NCBI RefSeq assembly: GCF_003568665.1
Contig: NZ_QXMH01000001.1
Span: 1,364,001 to 1,428,000, forward strand
DNA length: 64,000 nucleotides
Direction of reading: 5' to 3'
Source of the DNA: Chitinophaga alhagiae
GTDB taxonomy: Bacteria; Bacteroidota; Bacteroidia; Chitinophagales; Chitinophagaceae
The translations under genes and the position numbers were made by a program. Below are positions 35,909 to 44,031 of this stretch, in pieces. Below the pieces are notes generated by a model. That model was given only the letters and a program-made list of their open reading frames with translations. It was not told the DNA's origin and searched no databases. Numbering within the stretch: the stretch's first letter is position 1; every line of letters begins with the position of its first letter.

Positions 35909-36367
35909 ATGATGCAGGAATACTTTTCAGGGATAAAGGACGTCAAGATGGGAGAACATGTTAAAATTGTACATCCCGTGAACATGTACGGCTGTGAGGT
36001 CGGTGACGGAACGTTCGTTGGCCCCTTCGTAGAAATTCAGAAAAATGTTATCATCGGTAAAGATTGTAAAATCCAGTCGCACAGTTTCGTATGTGAACTG
36101 GTAACAATCGGTGACAATTGTTTTATCGGCCACGGTGTCATGTTCATCAACGACCTTTTTTCCGGTGGAGGCCCGGCTATGGGAGACATCACCAAATGGC
36201 GAAAGACCAGCATTGGCAGCAAGGTATCCATCGGCTCCAATGCCACCATCCTCCCCGTCAACATCTGCTCCAACACCGTTATAGGCGCGGGTGCCGTGGT
36301 AACGAAAGATATTCATACGCCAGGCGTATATGCCGGTAACCCTGCTAAACTAATCAAAACACTATGA
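35909..36367 (+). CDS. Left-handed beta-helix N-acetyltransferase, WbpD/WlbB-like
   Basis: A 152-residue hexapeptide-repeat acyltransferase. Repeats such as VGDGTFVGPFVEIQKNVIIG and IGDNCFIGHGVMFIND run through the protein, and IGAGAVVTKDIHTPGVYAGN is the typical C-terminal end. In the WbpB-WbpE-WbpD pathway it acetylates the 3-amino group of the uronic acid. ATG at 35909 chosen; another ATG follows directly. It overlaps the next gene by 4 bases. Confidence 0.85.
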   Translation: MMQEYFSGIKDVKMGEHVKIVHPVNMYGCEVGDGTFVGPFVEIQKNVIIGKDCKIQSHSFVCELVTIGDNCFIGHGVMFINDLFSGGGPAMGDITKWRKTSIGSKVSIGSNATILPVNICSNTVIGAGAVVTKDIHTPGVYAGNPAKLIKTL

Positions 36368-37485
36368 ACACAATCAGAAAAGTACCATTCGTAGATCTCA
36401 AATCTCAATACATTTCTATAAAAGACGAAATAGATAAGGCCATCTACAATGTGATCAGCGAAACTGCTTTTATCGGCGGCAAATACGTTAAGAACTTTGA
36501 AGAGGCCTTCAAAAGCCTGTATGGTGTAAAACATTGCATCGGCGTGGGTAATGGTACTGACTCTTTGTACATTATCATGAAAATGCTGGGCATTAGAGAA
36601 GGCGATGAAGTGATCACCAGCGCATATAGCTGGATCTCCAGCTCCGAAACCATTTCGCAAACTGGTGCTAAACCCGTATTTGTCGACATTGATGAGTTTT
36701 ATACGATCAATGCCAACATGATTGAAGCAAAGATCACTCCCCGGACAAAAGCCATCATTCCCGTACATATTCACGGCCAGGTGTGCGACATGTCCAAACT
36801 GAAAGCCATTTGTGATAAACATAAGCTTTTCCTCATCGAAGACTGCGCGCAGTCGCATTTTTCTCAATACGGCGCCCAACGCGTAGGTACTATAGGCATT
36901 GCCGCTTCCTTCAGTTTCTACCCAGGCAAAAACCTCGGCGCATATGGCGATGCCGGTTGCATTCTTACCAACGACGACAATATCGCCTCCGCCTTCAGGA
37001 TGTATGCTAACCACGGTGCGCTCGTAAAACATGCGCATAAGATAGAAGGCATCAACAGTCGTTTGGATGCGCTACAGGCTTCCATCCTTACTGCTAAATT
37101 ACCTTACATTCTCGGCTGGACAGCCAGCCGGCAGAAAAACGCCGGGATCTATACCAGCCTGCTCCAGAGTGTGGAAGATATTGAGCTTCCCGCTGTTCGA
37201 GTCAACACCTCGCATACTTTTCACCTCTACGTCATCAAAACATCCCGTAGGGATGAACTGAAAGCCTACCTGGGTGAAAAAGGCATCGAAACCGCCGTGC
37301 ATTACCCCACAGCGCTACCCAACCTGGAATGTTATCGGCATCTGGACCTGAAACAGGATGACTATCCTGTAGCCACCGGCAACCAGCAGATGCTGCTTTC
37401 TTTGCCTATGTACCCTGAATTGACACAGGACGATATCGAATACGTAACCGGTCATATCATGGAATTTTTCAAAATAAAAAAATGA
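36364..37485 (+). CDS. DegT/DnrJ/EryC1/StrS aminotransferase, WbpE/WlbC-like
   Basis: A 373-residue PLP enzyme. FVDLKSQYISIKDEIDKAIY is the start typical of WbpE-like transaminases, GVGNGTDSLYIIMKMLGI binds cofactor phosphate, and FYPGKNLGAYGDAG has the PLP-binding lysine. It should place the 3-amino group on UDP-3-keto-GlcNAcA. Tight overlap with both the acetyltransferase upstream and the glycosyltransferase downstream supports one operon. Confidence 0.89.
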   Translation: MNTIRKVPFVDLKSQYISIKDEIDKAIYNVISETAFIGGKYVKNFEEAFKSLYGVKHCIGVGNGTDSLYIIMKMLGIREGDEVITSAYSWISSSETISQTGAKPVFVDIDEFYTINANMIEAKITPRTKAIIPVHIHGQVCDMSKLKAICDKHKLFLIEDCAQSHFSQYGAQRVGTIGIAASFSFYPGKNLGAYGDAGCILTNDDNIASAFRMYANHGALVKHAHKIEGINSRLDALQASILTAKLPYILGWTASRQKNAGIYTSLLQSVEDIELPAVRVNTSHTFHLYVIKTSRRDELKAYLGEKGIETAVHYPTALPNLECYRHLDLKQDDYPVATGNQQMLLSLPMYPELTQDDIEYVTGHIMEFFKIKK

Positions 37486-38687
37486 ATATTTGGTACATCT
37501 GCAAGTATGCTTCCCCCGAGAAATATTTTTTCGGCACACGGCATTTTTACTTATCTGAAGAATGGGTAAAAATGGGGCACGAGGTGTCCATCATCACTTC
37601 CAATGCCAGCCATATGAGTGACAACCTCCCCAAATTCAAAGGGAAAATGTTTTTCGAGGTCATTAACGGCGTAAAAACATTCTGGCTGAATACTTACAGA
37701 AGCAAAACGTCTACTGGCATTTCACGGTTCTTAAGCTGGCTGCATTTTGAATGGCAGGTGCTCACCATGCCAAAGCAAAAAGCAGGCAGGCCTGATGTCG
37801 TCATTGCATCATCTCTTTCCCTGTTTACAGTAATTTCCGCTTGGATATACGCACGCCAGCACAAAGCCCGCTTGATCTTTGAAGTACGCGACATCTGGCC
37901 ACTTTCTGCCATTCTACTCGGCAATTACTCCCCCAAGCATCCAATTATTCGCCTGCTGGCCATGATCGAAAAGTTCGGCTACCGAAAGGCAGACGCAATT
38001 GTAGGCACCATTCCCAACTTGCAACAGCATGTTAGGAATGTATCAAGCTCTAGTGCGCCCGTATACTGCATTCCGCAAGGCCTCAGCCTTTCTTTTTACG
38101 AAAAGCAAGAATCCATTCCTCCAGGCTATTTTAACGCGATTCCACCGAATGCGTTCGTGGTTTGCTATGCCGGGACCATCAGTATTAACAATCCCCTCTC
38201 TACCCTTGTGGAAGCCGCACGCCTGCTGAAAAACGAGCGGGATATCTATTTCGTAATTGTGGGAGACGGATCCAATAAGCCCAACCTGCAAGAAGAAGCT
38301 AAAGGCCTCCCCAACGTATTATTTCTTCCCCCACTGAAAAAGAGCCAAATAAATGATCTGCTAGTCAAGGTACATGTATGTTACGACAGTTTTGAATCTT
38401 TTCTTGCTGCATACGGTCTTTCCCGTAATAAATGGATCGACTATATGTATGCAGGGAAACCCCTGGTATGCTCCTACGACGGTTTTCAAAGCATGGTAAA
38501 CGAAGCAGGCAACGGAGCATTTGTGAAGTATGGTGACAGTCGAGCACTGGCGGATAAACTGTATGAATACTACTTGACTCCTCGCACCGAGCTCGCGGAA
38601 ATAGGGCTGAAAGGCAAGGAATTCCTGTTAACACATCGTACATTTGATCGCCTTGCTAAAGAATATTTGGCTATTTTTACCTTATAA
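37482..38687 (+). CDS. Glycosyltransferase family 4, WbuB-like
   Basis: A 401-residue GT-B transferase. It opens MNIWYICKYASPEKYFFGTR, and FEVRDIWPLSAILLGNYSPK is typical of WbuB-type enzymes. NAFVVCYAGTISINNPLSTL, VGDGSNKPNLQEEAK and FLAAYGLSRNKWIDYMYAGK make up the C-domain. WbuB-type enzymes often attach the second sugar to the lipid-linked first sugar. Here that could be the diNAc-trideoxyhexose laid down by the PglC-like protein. Confidence 0.87.
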   Translation: MNIWYICKYASPEKYFFGTRHFYLSEEWVKMGHEVSIITSNASHMSDNLPKFKGKMFFEVINGVKTFWLNTYRSKTSTGISRFLSWLHFEWQVLTMPKQKAGRPDVVIASSLSLFTVISAWIYARQHKARLIFEVRDIWPLSAILLGNYSPKHPIIRLLAMIEKFGYRKADAIVGTIPNLQQHVRNVSSSSAPVYCIPQGLSLSFYEKQESIPPGYFNAIPPNAFVVCYAGTISINNPLSTLVEAARLLKNERDIYFVIVGDGSNKPNLQEEAKGLPNVLFLPPLKKSQINDLLVKVHVCYDSFESFLAAYGLSRNKWIDYMYAGKPLVCSYDGFQSMVNEAGNGAFVKYGDSRALADKLYEYYLTPRTELAEIGLKGKEFLLTHRTFDRLAKEYLAIFTL

Positions 38688-38697
38688 CCAATGTATT

Positions 38698-39330
38698 ATG
38701 CAATCCGTGATACTTATCGGCTATTCCGGCCATGCGTATAGTGTTATAAATATTTTTACCGCGGACAGGTGGTTGCTGGCCGGATATATGGACGACGAAG
38801 AAAAAAAGGCTAATCCATTTGATTTATCGTACCTCGGTAGCGAGAAAAACGTCGAAACACTCAGATGGCACCGCGACACCCTTTTTTTTGTTGCGGTCGG
38901 CAATAATCACGCCCGGCGGAAAATAACGCAATTCCTGCAGGAAAACAGGATATTAATAGCAAACGCTGTACATCCGTCCGCCTCCGTAAACGGTATAGTA
39001 GCGGCAAATGCCGGCGTAATGATCGGGATCAATGCGGCCGTGAACGCACTGGCAGAGATACACGAAGGCGTGATCTGCAACACGGGCTGCGTTATTGAAC
39101 ATGAATGTATTATTAACAAATTTGCCCATATTGCCCCTGGCGCAGTTCTTGCAGGAAATGTAAGCATTGGTGAAGAAACCTTTATCGGCGCCAATGCGGT
39201 TATTAGGCAGGGCGTAACTATTGGTAGAAATGTGACCGTGGGGGCAGGCTCCGTCATTATCCATGATATTCCCGACAATATGGTGGTAGCCGGGAACCCC
39301 GGCAGGCCTCTAAATAAAACATCAAACTAA
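38698..39330 (+). CDS. NeuD/PglD/LegH-type sugar O/N-acetyltransferase
   Basis: A 210-residue protein with an N-terminal Rossmann-like domain (QSVILIGYSGHAYSVINIF) and a C-terminal left-handed beta-helix (IGEETFIGANAVIRQGVTIG, GAGSVIIHDIPDN). This is the PglD/NeuD architecture, transferring acetyl to the 4-amino group of UDP-4-amino-sugars. It is followed by a LegC/PglE-like aminotransferase (1-base overlap) and a 4,6-dehydratase, forming a bacillosamine-type route. Confidence 0.88.
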   Translation: MQSVILIGYSGHAYSVINIFTADRWLLAGYMDDEEKKANPFDLSYLGSEKNVETLRWHRDTLFFVAVGNNHARRKITQFLQENRILIANAVHPSASVNGIVAANAGVMIGINAAVNALAEIHEGVICNTGCVIEHECIINKFAHIAPGAVLAGNVSIGEETFIGANAVIRQGVTIGRNVTVGAGSVIIHDIPDNMVVAGNPGRPLNKTSN

Positions 39331-40463
39331 TGATACCATTATCAGTACCCCATCTGGCAGGCAATGAATGGAAATATGTTAAAGAATGCCTAGATACAGG
39401 ATGGATTTCTACTGCTGGCGAATTTGTGAACCGATTTGAACAAAAGATCGCTGCGTTTAGCGGTGCAAAGTATGCCGTGGCGGCCATGAACGGTACTGCC
39501 GCACTGCATATTTCCCTACAGTTGGGCGGCGTAAAAGCAGGAGATTATGTAATTGCCCCCAACATCACCTTTGTGGCCAGCATCAACTCCATTTCCTACA
39601 CCGGTGCGAAACCTATCCTCATGGATGTTACGCCGGGCAGTTGGCAACTGGATATAGAGCTGTTGGAAGAATTCCTCCTAACTCAAACCTTGCGGGACGA
39701 CCAGGGTAAATTGCGATACAAAAAAGATAATGGCATTATTGCGGCTATCATGCCGGTGCATGTGCTCGGCAATATGTGCGATATGGATAGGTTTATGCAC
39801 ATTGCGGGGCAATACGGCCTTACTGTTATTGAAGATGCCACCGAATCGCTTGGCTCCTATTACAAAGCCCGCCATAGTGGCACCTTCGGCCTGTTCGGCG
39901 CCTTCAGCTTCAATGGGAACAAGATCATTTCCACAGGCGGAGGAGGCATGATTGTGACTAACGATGAAGAACTTGCGCGAAAGGCCAAACATATCACTAC
40001 CACCGCCAAAAAAGACCCCATTGAATATTATCATGACGAAGTGGGTTACAACTATCGCTTGGTAAATATTCTGGCGGCTATTGGCGTGGCCCAGACGGAG
40101 CAACTGCCCGAATTTATCCTCCGCAAGAAATATATGGACAACTATTACAGGGAGCATCTGCGCGGCGTAGGTGACATCCTTTTCCAAGAAGTATCTTCCG
40201 ATGTAGACCCCAACTGCTGGCTTTTTACCATGAGTACCATGCGCCAGCCCGAGTTGCTAAAGACGCTAAACGCCCAAGGCATCCAGTGCCGTCCATTCTG
40301 GGTGCCGATGAGCTTGCTTCCTATGTACAAAAACGCACCTTATATCACGCATAACCATACCTCGGAGAAAGTGTACGGTAACTGCTTGAGCATTCCCAGT
40401 TCGGTCAATCTCACAGAAGAAAACCTGGAAGCGATAACCACAGCTATTAAGGCATTTTACTAA
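39330..40463 (+). CDS. UDP-4-amino-4,6-dideoxy-N-acetylglucosamine transaminase, LegC/PglE-like
   Basis: A 377-residue PLP aminotransferase. IPLSVPHLAGNEWKYVKECL and the following DTGWIS match the LegC start as I recall it. AMNGTAALHISLQL binds cofactor; FSFNGNKIISTGGGGM holds the PLP lysine; YNYRLVNILAAIGVAQTE is conserved in PglE/LegC. It aminates UDP-2-acetamido-4-keto-2,4,6-trideoxyhexose. No NeuB/NeuC-like genes are present, so a bacillosamine product is more likely than legionaminate. Confidence 0.89.
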   Translation: MIPLSVPHLAGNEWKYVKECLDTGWISTAGEFVNRFEQKIAAFSGAKYAVAAMNGTAALHISLQLGGVKAGDYVIAPNITFVASINSISYTGAKPILMDVTPGSWQLDIELLEEFLLTQTLRDDQGKLRYKKDNGIIAAIMPVHVLGNMCDMDRFMHIAGQYGLTVIEDATESLGSYYKARHSGTFGLFGAFSFNGNKIISTGGGGMIVTNDEELARKAKHITTTAKKDPIEYYHDEVGYNYRLVNILAAIGVAQTEQLPEFILRKKYMDNYYREHLRGVGDILFQEVSSDVDPNCWLFTMSTMRQPELLKTLNAQGIQCRPFWVPMSLLPMYKNAPYITHNHTSEKVYGNCLSIPSSVNLTEENLEAITTAIKAFY

Positions 40464-40484
40464 TCATAATTAAACTATAGCGCA

Positions 40485-41696
40485 ATGATGCGGATTTTCC
40501 ATACTGAAAAATTCATACAACAATACATTACTCGTCGCAACGAAAGTCTTTTTGCAAGGGATATCCGCGACAACTACCACAAGCTCAGCGAAAGAATAAA
40601 AGGCAAATCAGCCCTGATAATAGGTGGAGCCGGTACAATCGGCTCATCTTTCATCAAGGCTATTCTCCGGTTCCAACCGGCGAAGCTGATCGTCATAGAT
40701 ATTAACGAAAACGGGTTAACCGAACTGGTACGTGATGTGAGAAGTACTCCCGACACAATTGTGCCCGAAATATTCCTGACCTACCCTATCGACTTTTCCA
40801 GTGATATTTTCAAAAAAATCTTCCGCCACGAAGGACCGTTTGACATTATAGCGAATTTTGCAGCACATAAGCACGTACGCAGCGAGAAAGACCAGTACTC
40901 CATAGAAGCCATGATCGAAAACAATGTGATCAGGGCCAAAGCGCTCCTGGACCTGCTTTTCACCGCACCGCCCAAACACTTTTTCTGTGTTTCCACCGAT
41001 AAGGCCGCCAACCCAGTAAATGTAATGGGGGCTAGCAAAAAGCTAATGGAAGATGTGATCATGGCTTATGCCAGCCAGATAAACATCTCTACCGCCCGTT
41101 TCGCCAACGTTGCATTTTCAAATGGCAGTCTGCTGTTCGGCTTTATGGAAAGGCTCCAGAAACAACAGCCGCTCTCTGCTCCATCCGACATTAGAAGATA
41201 TTTCGTGTCTCCCCGCGAATCAGGTGAACTATGTATGCTGGCATGCATTCTCGGCGAACCAGGCGATATATTCTTTCCAAAACTGAACGAAGAAGAAATG
41301 ATATCTTTTGCAGACATAGCCGTTGATCTCCTGAAGGCGCACGGCTTTGAGGCAGACCGCTGTACAACAGAGCAGGAAGCAAGAGAAAAGGCCGCCGCTA
41401 TTCCCGGTATTCAATATCCGGTGTATTTTTTTGAGTCAGACACTTCAGGTGAAAAATCATTTGAGGAATTTTTTACCACACAGGAAGTGCTGGATTATAC
41501 ATCTTTCAGCGCTATCGGCGTCGTAAAAAACGCTGAAAGGAAAAATCTCCAAGCGATTGGAAATGTCATCAATAGCATAGAACAGCTCTTCAGGCAAGAA
41601 CACCTACAGAAACAGGATATCATCGGAACATTAAAAACCGTCATCCCTGGTTTCAATCATATTGAAACAGGTAAAAATCTTGACCAAAGAATGTAA
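40485..41696 (+). CDS. UDP-N-acetylglucosamine 4,6-dehydratase-like protein (CapD/LegB family)
   Basis: A 403-residue soluble SDR protein of the polysaccharide biosynthesis family (PF02719). ALIIGGAGTIGSSFIKAIL is the NAD motif. FCVSTDKAANPVNVMGASKK contains the modified catalytic triad of this family (Met replacing Tyr, with the Lys). It lacks the N-terminal membrane region of PglF/WbpM. A 60-residue C-terminal extension beyond the fold is unassigned. It should make the 4-keto-6-deoxy intermediate for the aminotransferase upstream. Confidence 0.86.
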   Translation: MMRIFHTEKFIQQYITRRNESLFARDIRDNYHKLSERIKGKSALIIGGAGTIGSSFIKAILRFQPAKLIVIDINENGLTELVRDVRSTPDTIVPEIFLTYPIDFSSDIFKKIFRHEGPFDIIANFAAHKHVRSEKDQYSIEAMIENNVIRAKALLDLLFTAPPKHFFCVSTDKAANPVNVMGASKKLMEDVIMAYASQINISTARFANVAFSNGSLLFGFMERLQKQQPLSAPSDIRRYFVSPRESGELCMLACILGEPGDIFFPKLNEEEMISFADIAVDLLKAHGFEADRCTTEQEAREKAAAIPGIQYPVYFFESDTSGEKSFEEFFTTQEVLDYTSFSAIGVVKNAERKNLQAIGNVINSIEQLFRQEHLQKQDIIGTLKTVIPGFNHIETGKNLDQRM

Positions 41697-41699
41697 TCT

Positions 41700-42359
41700 A
41701 TGTACAGCATTACTAAGAGGATATTTGACCTTGCTTTTGCATCATTGCTGTTATTACTATTGCTGCCTTTTATGCTACCAATATGTATCATTCTGTTATT
41801 TACAGATGAACGGGAAGTATTTTACAGGCAGGAACGTATTGGATACTGCAACCGCAAGTTTGGCATATGGAAGTTTGCTACCATGCTAAAGAACAGCCCA
41901 AACATGCCGGGAGGGGAGATCACACTAAGAAATGATCCACGTGTGACTAGGATCGGGCGTTTCCTGCGTTTCAGCAAAATCAATGAGCTACCACAATTAC
42001 TCAATATCCTGTCTGGTGAAATGAGTTTCGTTGGACCCCGTCCGCTGATGAAAAAGAGTTTCGATCAATATTCACCTGAAGTGCAGGAAAAGGTGTACCA
42101 GTCAGTACCTGGCATTACCGGCATAGGTTCCATAATATTCCGCGACGAGGAAGAGTTGGTTACTAATTCAAACATGCCACCCCAAGAGTTCTATAGGCTG
42201 TTTGTATTTCCATACAAAGGAGAGCTGGAATTGTGGTATCACCGTCGCAGATCATTATATGTAGACTTTATGATCCTGATACTCACCGTAGTGGTCATTC
42301 TCGCCCCTCGCACCCATCTTCCATACAAGGTTTTCACCGATCTTCCCAAACGGAAATAA
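41700..42359 (+). CDS. Monotopic phosphoglycosyl transferase (PglC/WcaJ-C type sugar transferase)
   Basis: A 219-residue initiating sugar-phosphate transferase. An N-terminal re-entrant hydrophobic helix (FDLAFASLLLLLLLPFMLP) is followed by FRQERIGY-like YRQERIGYCNRKFGIWKFAT. The catalytic region reads KINELPQLLNILSGEMSF, then VGPRPLM. The usual Asp-Glu dyad (DELPQ) reads Asn-Glu here. PGITGIGSIIFRDEE and a C-terminal hydrophobic helix mark a distinct subclass. It would start repeat-unit assembly on undecaprenyl phosphate, probably with the diNAc-trideoxyhexose made by the three genes before it. Confidence 0.9.
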   Translation: MYSITKRIFDLAFASLLLLLLLPFMLPICIILLFTDEREVFYRQERIGYCNRKFGIWKFATMLKNSPNMPGGEITLRNDPRVTRIGRFLRFSKINELPQLLNILSGEMSFVGPRPLMKKSFDQYSPEVQEKVYQSVPGITGIGSIIFRDEEELVTNSNMPPQEFYRLFVFPYKGELELWYHRRRSLYVDFMILILTVVVILAPRTHLPYKVFTDLPKRK

Positions 42360-42385
42360 TCATTTACCCTGTAAATCGAAATCGT

Positions 42386-43954
42386 ATGCAACTGCAAAAG
42401 AAACTAAATTCCCTATTGATTTGCCTGCTTTTTACCATGTTTGACGGCATGGCCCAGAATGCCGGTAGCCAGTTCTCTATCGGTTTCTATCGCTCGCAAA
42501 TAGACAGTGGTAATTATCACTCATCCATACGGGATTACATTCAGCAGCGACAGTTTGTTCTGCCTTCAGATTCTGTTCCTAAAGCAAGAAGCTGGGTGCA
42601 TCGCAAACTGTTTCAGGAGCATCTTCTGGAATATGATCACCCCGATTATAACTTTTACTTCAGCCTGCTGCCAGACCTTCAGTTAGGAAACAGTTCTGCC
42701 CGCAATACCATATGGCTCAACACCCGTGGCGCTATTGCCGGGGGTAGGCTAGGCAAAAACTTTGAGTTTCGAGCAGAATTTTATGAGAACCAGGGCAAAT
42801 ATCCTCGATATCTGGATGAATTTACTCGCCGTGAGCAGATCATTCCGGGTCAGGGAGAAGTAAAATTCGACAGCAGCGGCGCTTCTTTCGATTTCGCATA
42901 TACTTCCGCCCTCCTATCTTTCACACCGAGCAAATATCTAAACGTTCAGTTGGGTTATGATCGCAATTTCATTGGTGATGGTTACAGGTCGATGTTGCTT
43001 TCAGACAATTCGTTTAACTATCCCTTCCTCAAACTCACTGCTGGGATAGGCAACGTGAAATATATGGTGATGTGGGCGCAGTTTATGGACATGAAAGAAC
43101 CAAAACTTTCATTCCTCAATGGCTATCGAAAAAAATGGGGGGTGTTTCACTACCTTGACTGGAACATTACGAATAAGTTCTCCCTTGGTCTGTTTGAGGC
43201 TGTTATCTGGAACGATGCGGATACCGCAGGCAAACGCGGATTCGACTTCAGCTACCTCATACCGCTGGCATTGCTTCGCCCAGTAGAATTTTCAGTAGGT
43301 TCGCCAGACAACGCGCTGATGGGCGTGAACGCCAAATATGATCTGTCGACAAACAGTACTATCTATGGCCAGTTTATACTCGATGAATTTAAGCTCAAAG
43401 AAGTGACTTCCGGAAAAGGTTGGTGGGGAAATAAATTTGGTGGCCAGTTGGGTTTCCGTTCGAACAATCTCTTCAGGGTGCCTGCATTGAACCTGCTTAC
43501 CGAAGTAAATGCCGCGCGACCATTTACTTACGCGCAGCGTAACAGCCTATTGGCATATACCCATTATAACCAAGCGCTGGCCCATCCCCTCGGGGCCAAT
43601 TTCATAGAATGGATGAACCTTGCCGATTATCAGTACAAAAGATGGTATTTCCGCGGTGAGGTACAGCTCGCAAGGTATGGCCTCGATTCCGGGATGACCA
43701 ATTACGGAAAAGATATTTTTGCTTCCTATCATACCAGAACGAAAGAATATGGAAACAAAATAGGGCAAGGTATTACAACTGACCTTATGTACTTACGGGG
43801 TAGCATCGCCTTCTTACTAAACCCCAAAAACAACCTCCGCTTGGAGGTGTCCGTGGCGGGCAGACAGGAAAAAAATGACCTGTTCAATCATCGGGAACTG
43901 ATATTTCAAGTGGGGTTGCGCAGCACCTTCCGAAGGTTCAATTATGATTTTTGA
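42386..43954 (+). CDS. Wzi/RemB-like outer-membrane beta-barrel protein
   Basis: A 522-residue exported protein with a signal peptide (MQLQKKLNSLLICLLFTMFD, cleavage near GMAQ). The sequence is rich in alternating aromatic/polar strands; YDRNFIGDGYRSMLLSDNSF is a block I associate with capsule-assembly Wzi-like and gliding RemB-like proteins of Bacteroidota. The C-terminus RRFNYDF ends in phenylalanine, typical for barrels. Last gene of the operon; probable role is anchoring or surface assembly of the polysaccharide. Start at 42386 for the signal peptide. Confidence 0.78.
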   Translation: MQLQKKLNSLLICLLFTMFDGMAQNAGSQFSIGFYRSQIDSGNYHSSIRDYIQQRQFVLPSDSVPKARSWVHRKLFQEHLLEYDHPDYNFYFSLLPDLQLGNSSARNTIWLNTRGAIAGGRLGKNFEFRAEFYENQGKYPRYLDEFTRREQIIPGQGEVKFDSSGASFDFAYTSALLSFTPSKYLNVQLGYDRNFIGDGYRSMLLSDNSFNYPFLKLTAGIGNVKYMVMWAQFMDMKEPKLSFLNGYRKKWGVFHYLDWNITNKFSLGLFEAVIWNDADTAGKRGFDFSYLIPLALLRPVEFSVGSPDNALMGVNAKYDLSTNSTIYGQFILDEFKLKEVTSGKGWWGNKFGGQLGFRSNNLFRVPALNLLTEVNAARPFTYAQRNSLLAYTHYNQALAHPLGANFIEWMNLADYQYKRWYFRGEVQLARYGLDSGMTNYGKDIFASYHTRTKEYGNKIGQGITTDLMYLRGSIAFLLNPKNNLRLEVSVAGRQEKNDLFNHRELIFQVGLRSTFRRFNYDF

Positions 43955-43975
43955 TCCCCATAGAAGAACATAAGC

Positions 43976-44024
43976 CATGATATAGAGAAGCGACCGTTCG
44001 GTATGGTCGCTTCTCTATATCATG
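43976..44024. terminator. Strong bidirectional terminator: perfect 20-bp inverted repeat
   Basis: CATGATATAGAGAAGCGACC (43976-43995) and its exact complement (44005-44024) flank a 9-base loop. It sits in the 77 bases between the convergent Wzi-like gene and the kelch/T9SS gene. No long T-tract follows on either side, so the very stable stem itself must do the work, or Rho is involved. Confidence 0.7.
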
Positions 44025-44031
44025 TTAAACC

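Noticed and set aside
38698-41696. Legionaminic acid pathway
   Set aside because: The aminotransferase and dehydratase resemble LegC/LegB, but no NeuC- or NeuB-like epimerase or synthase is encoded in the window, so bacillosamine is the simpler product.
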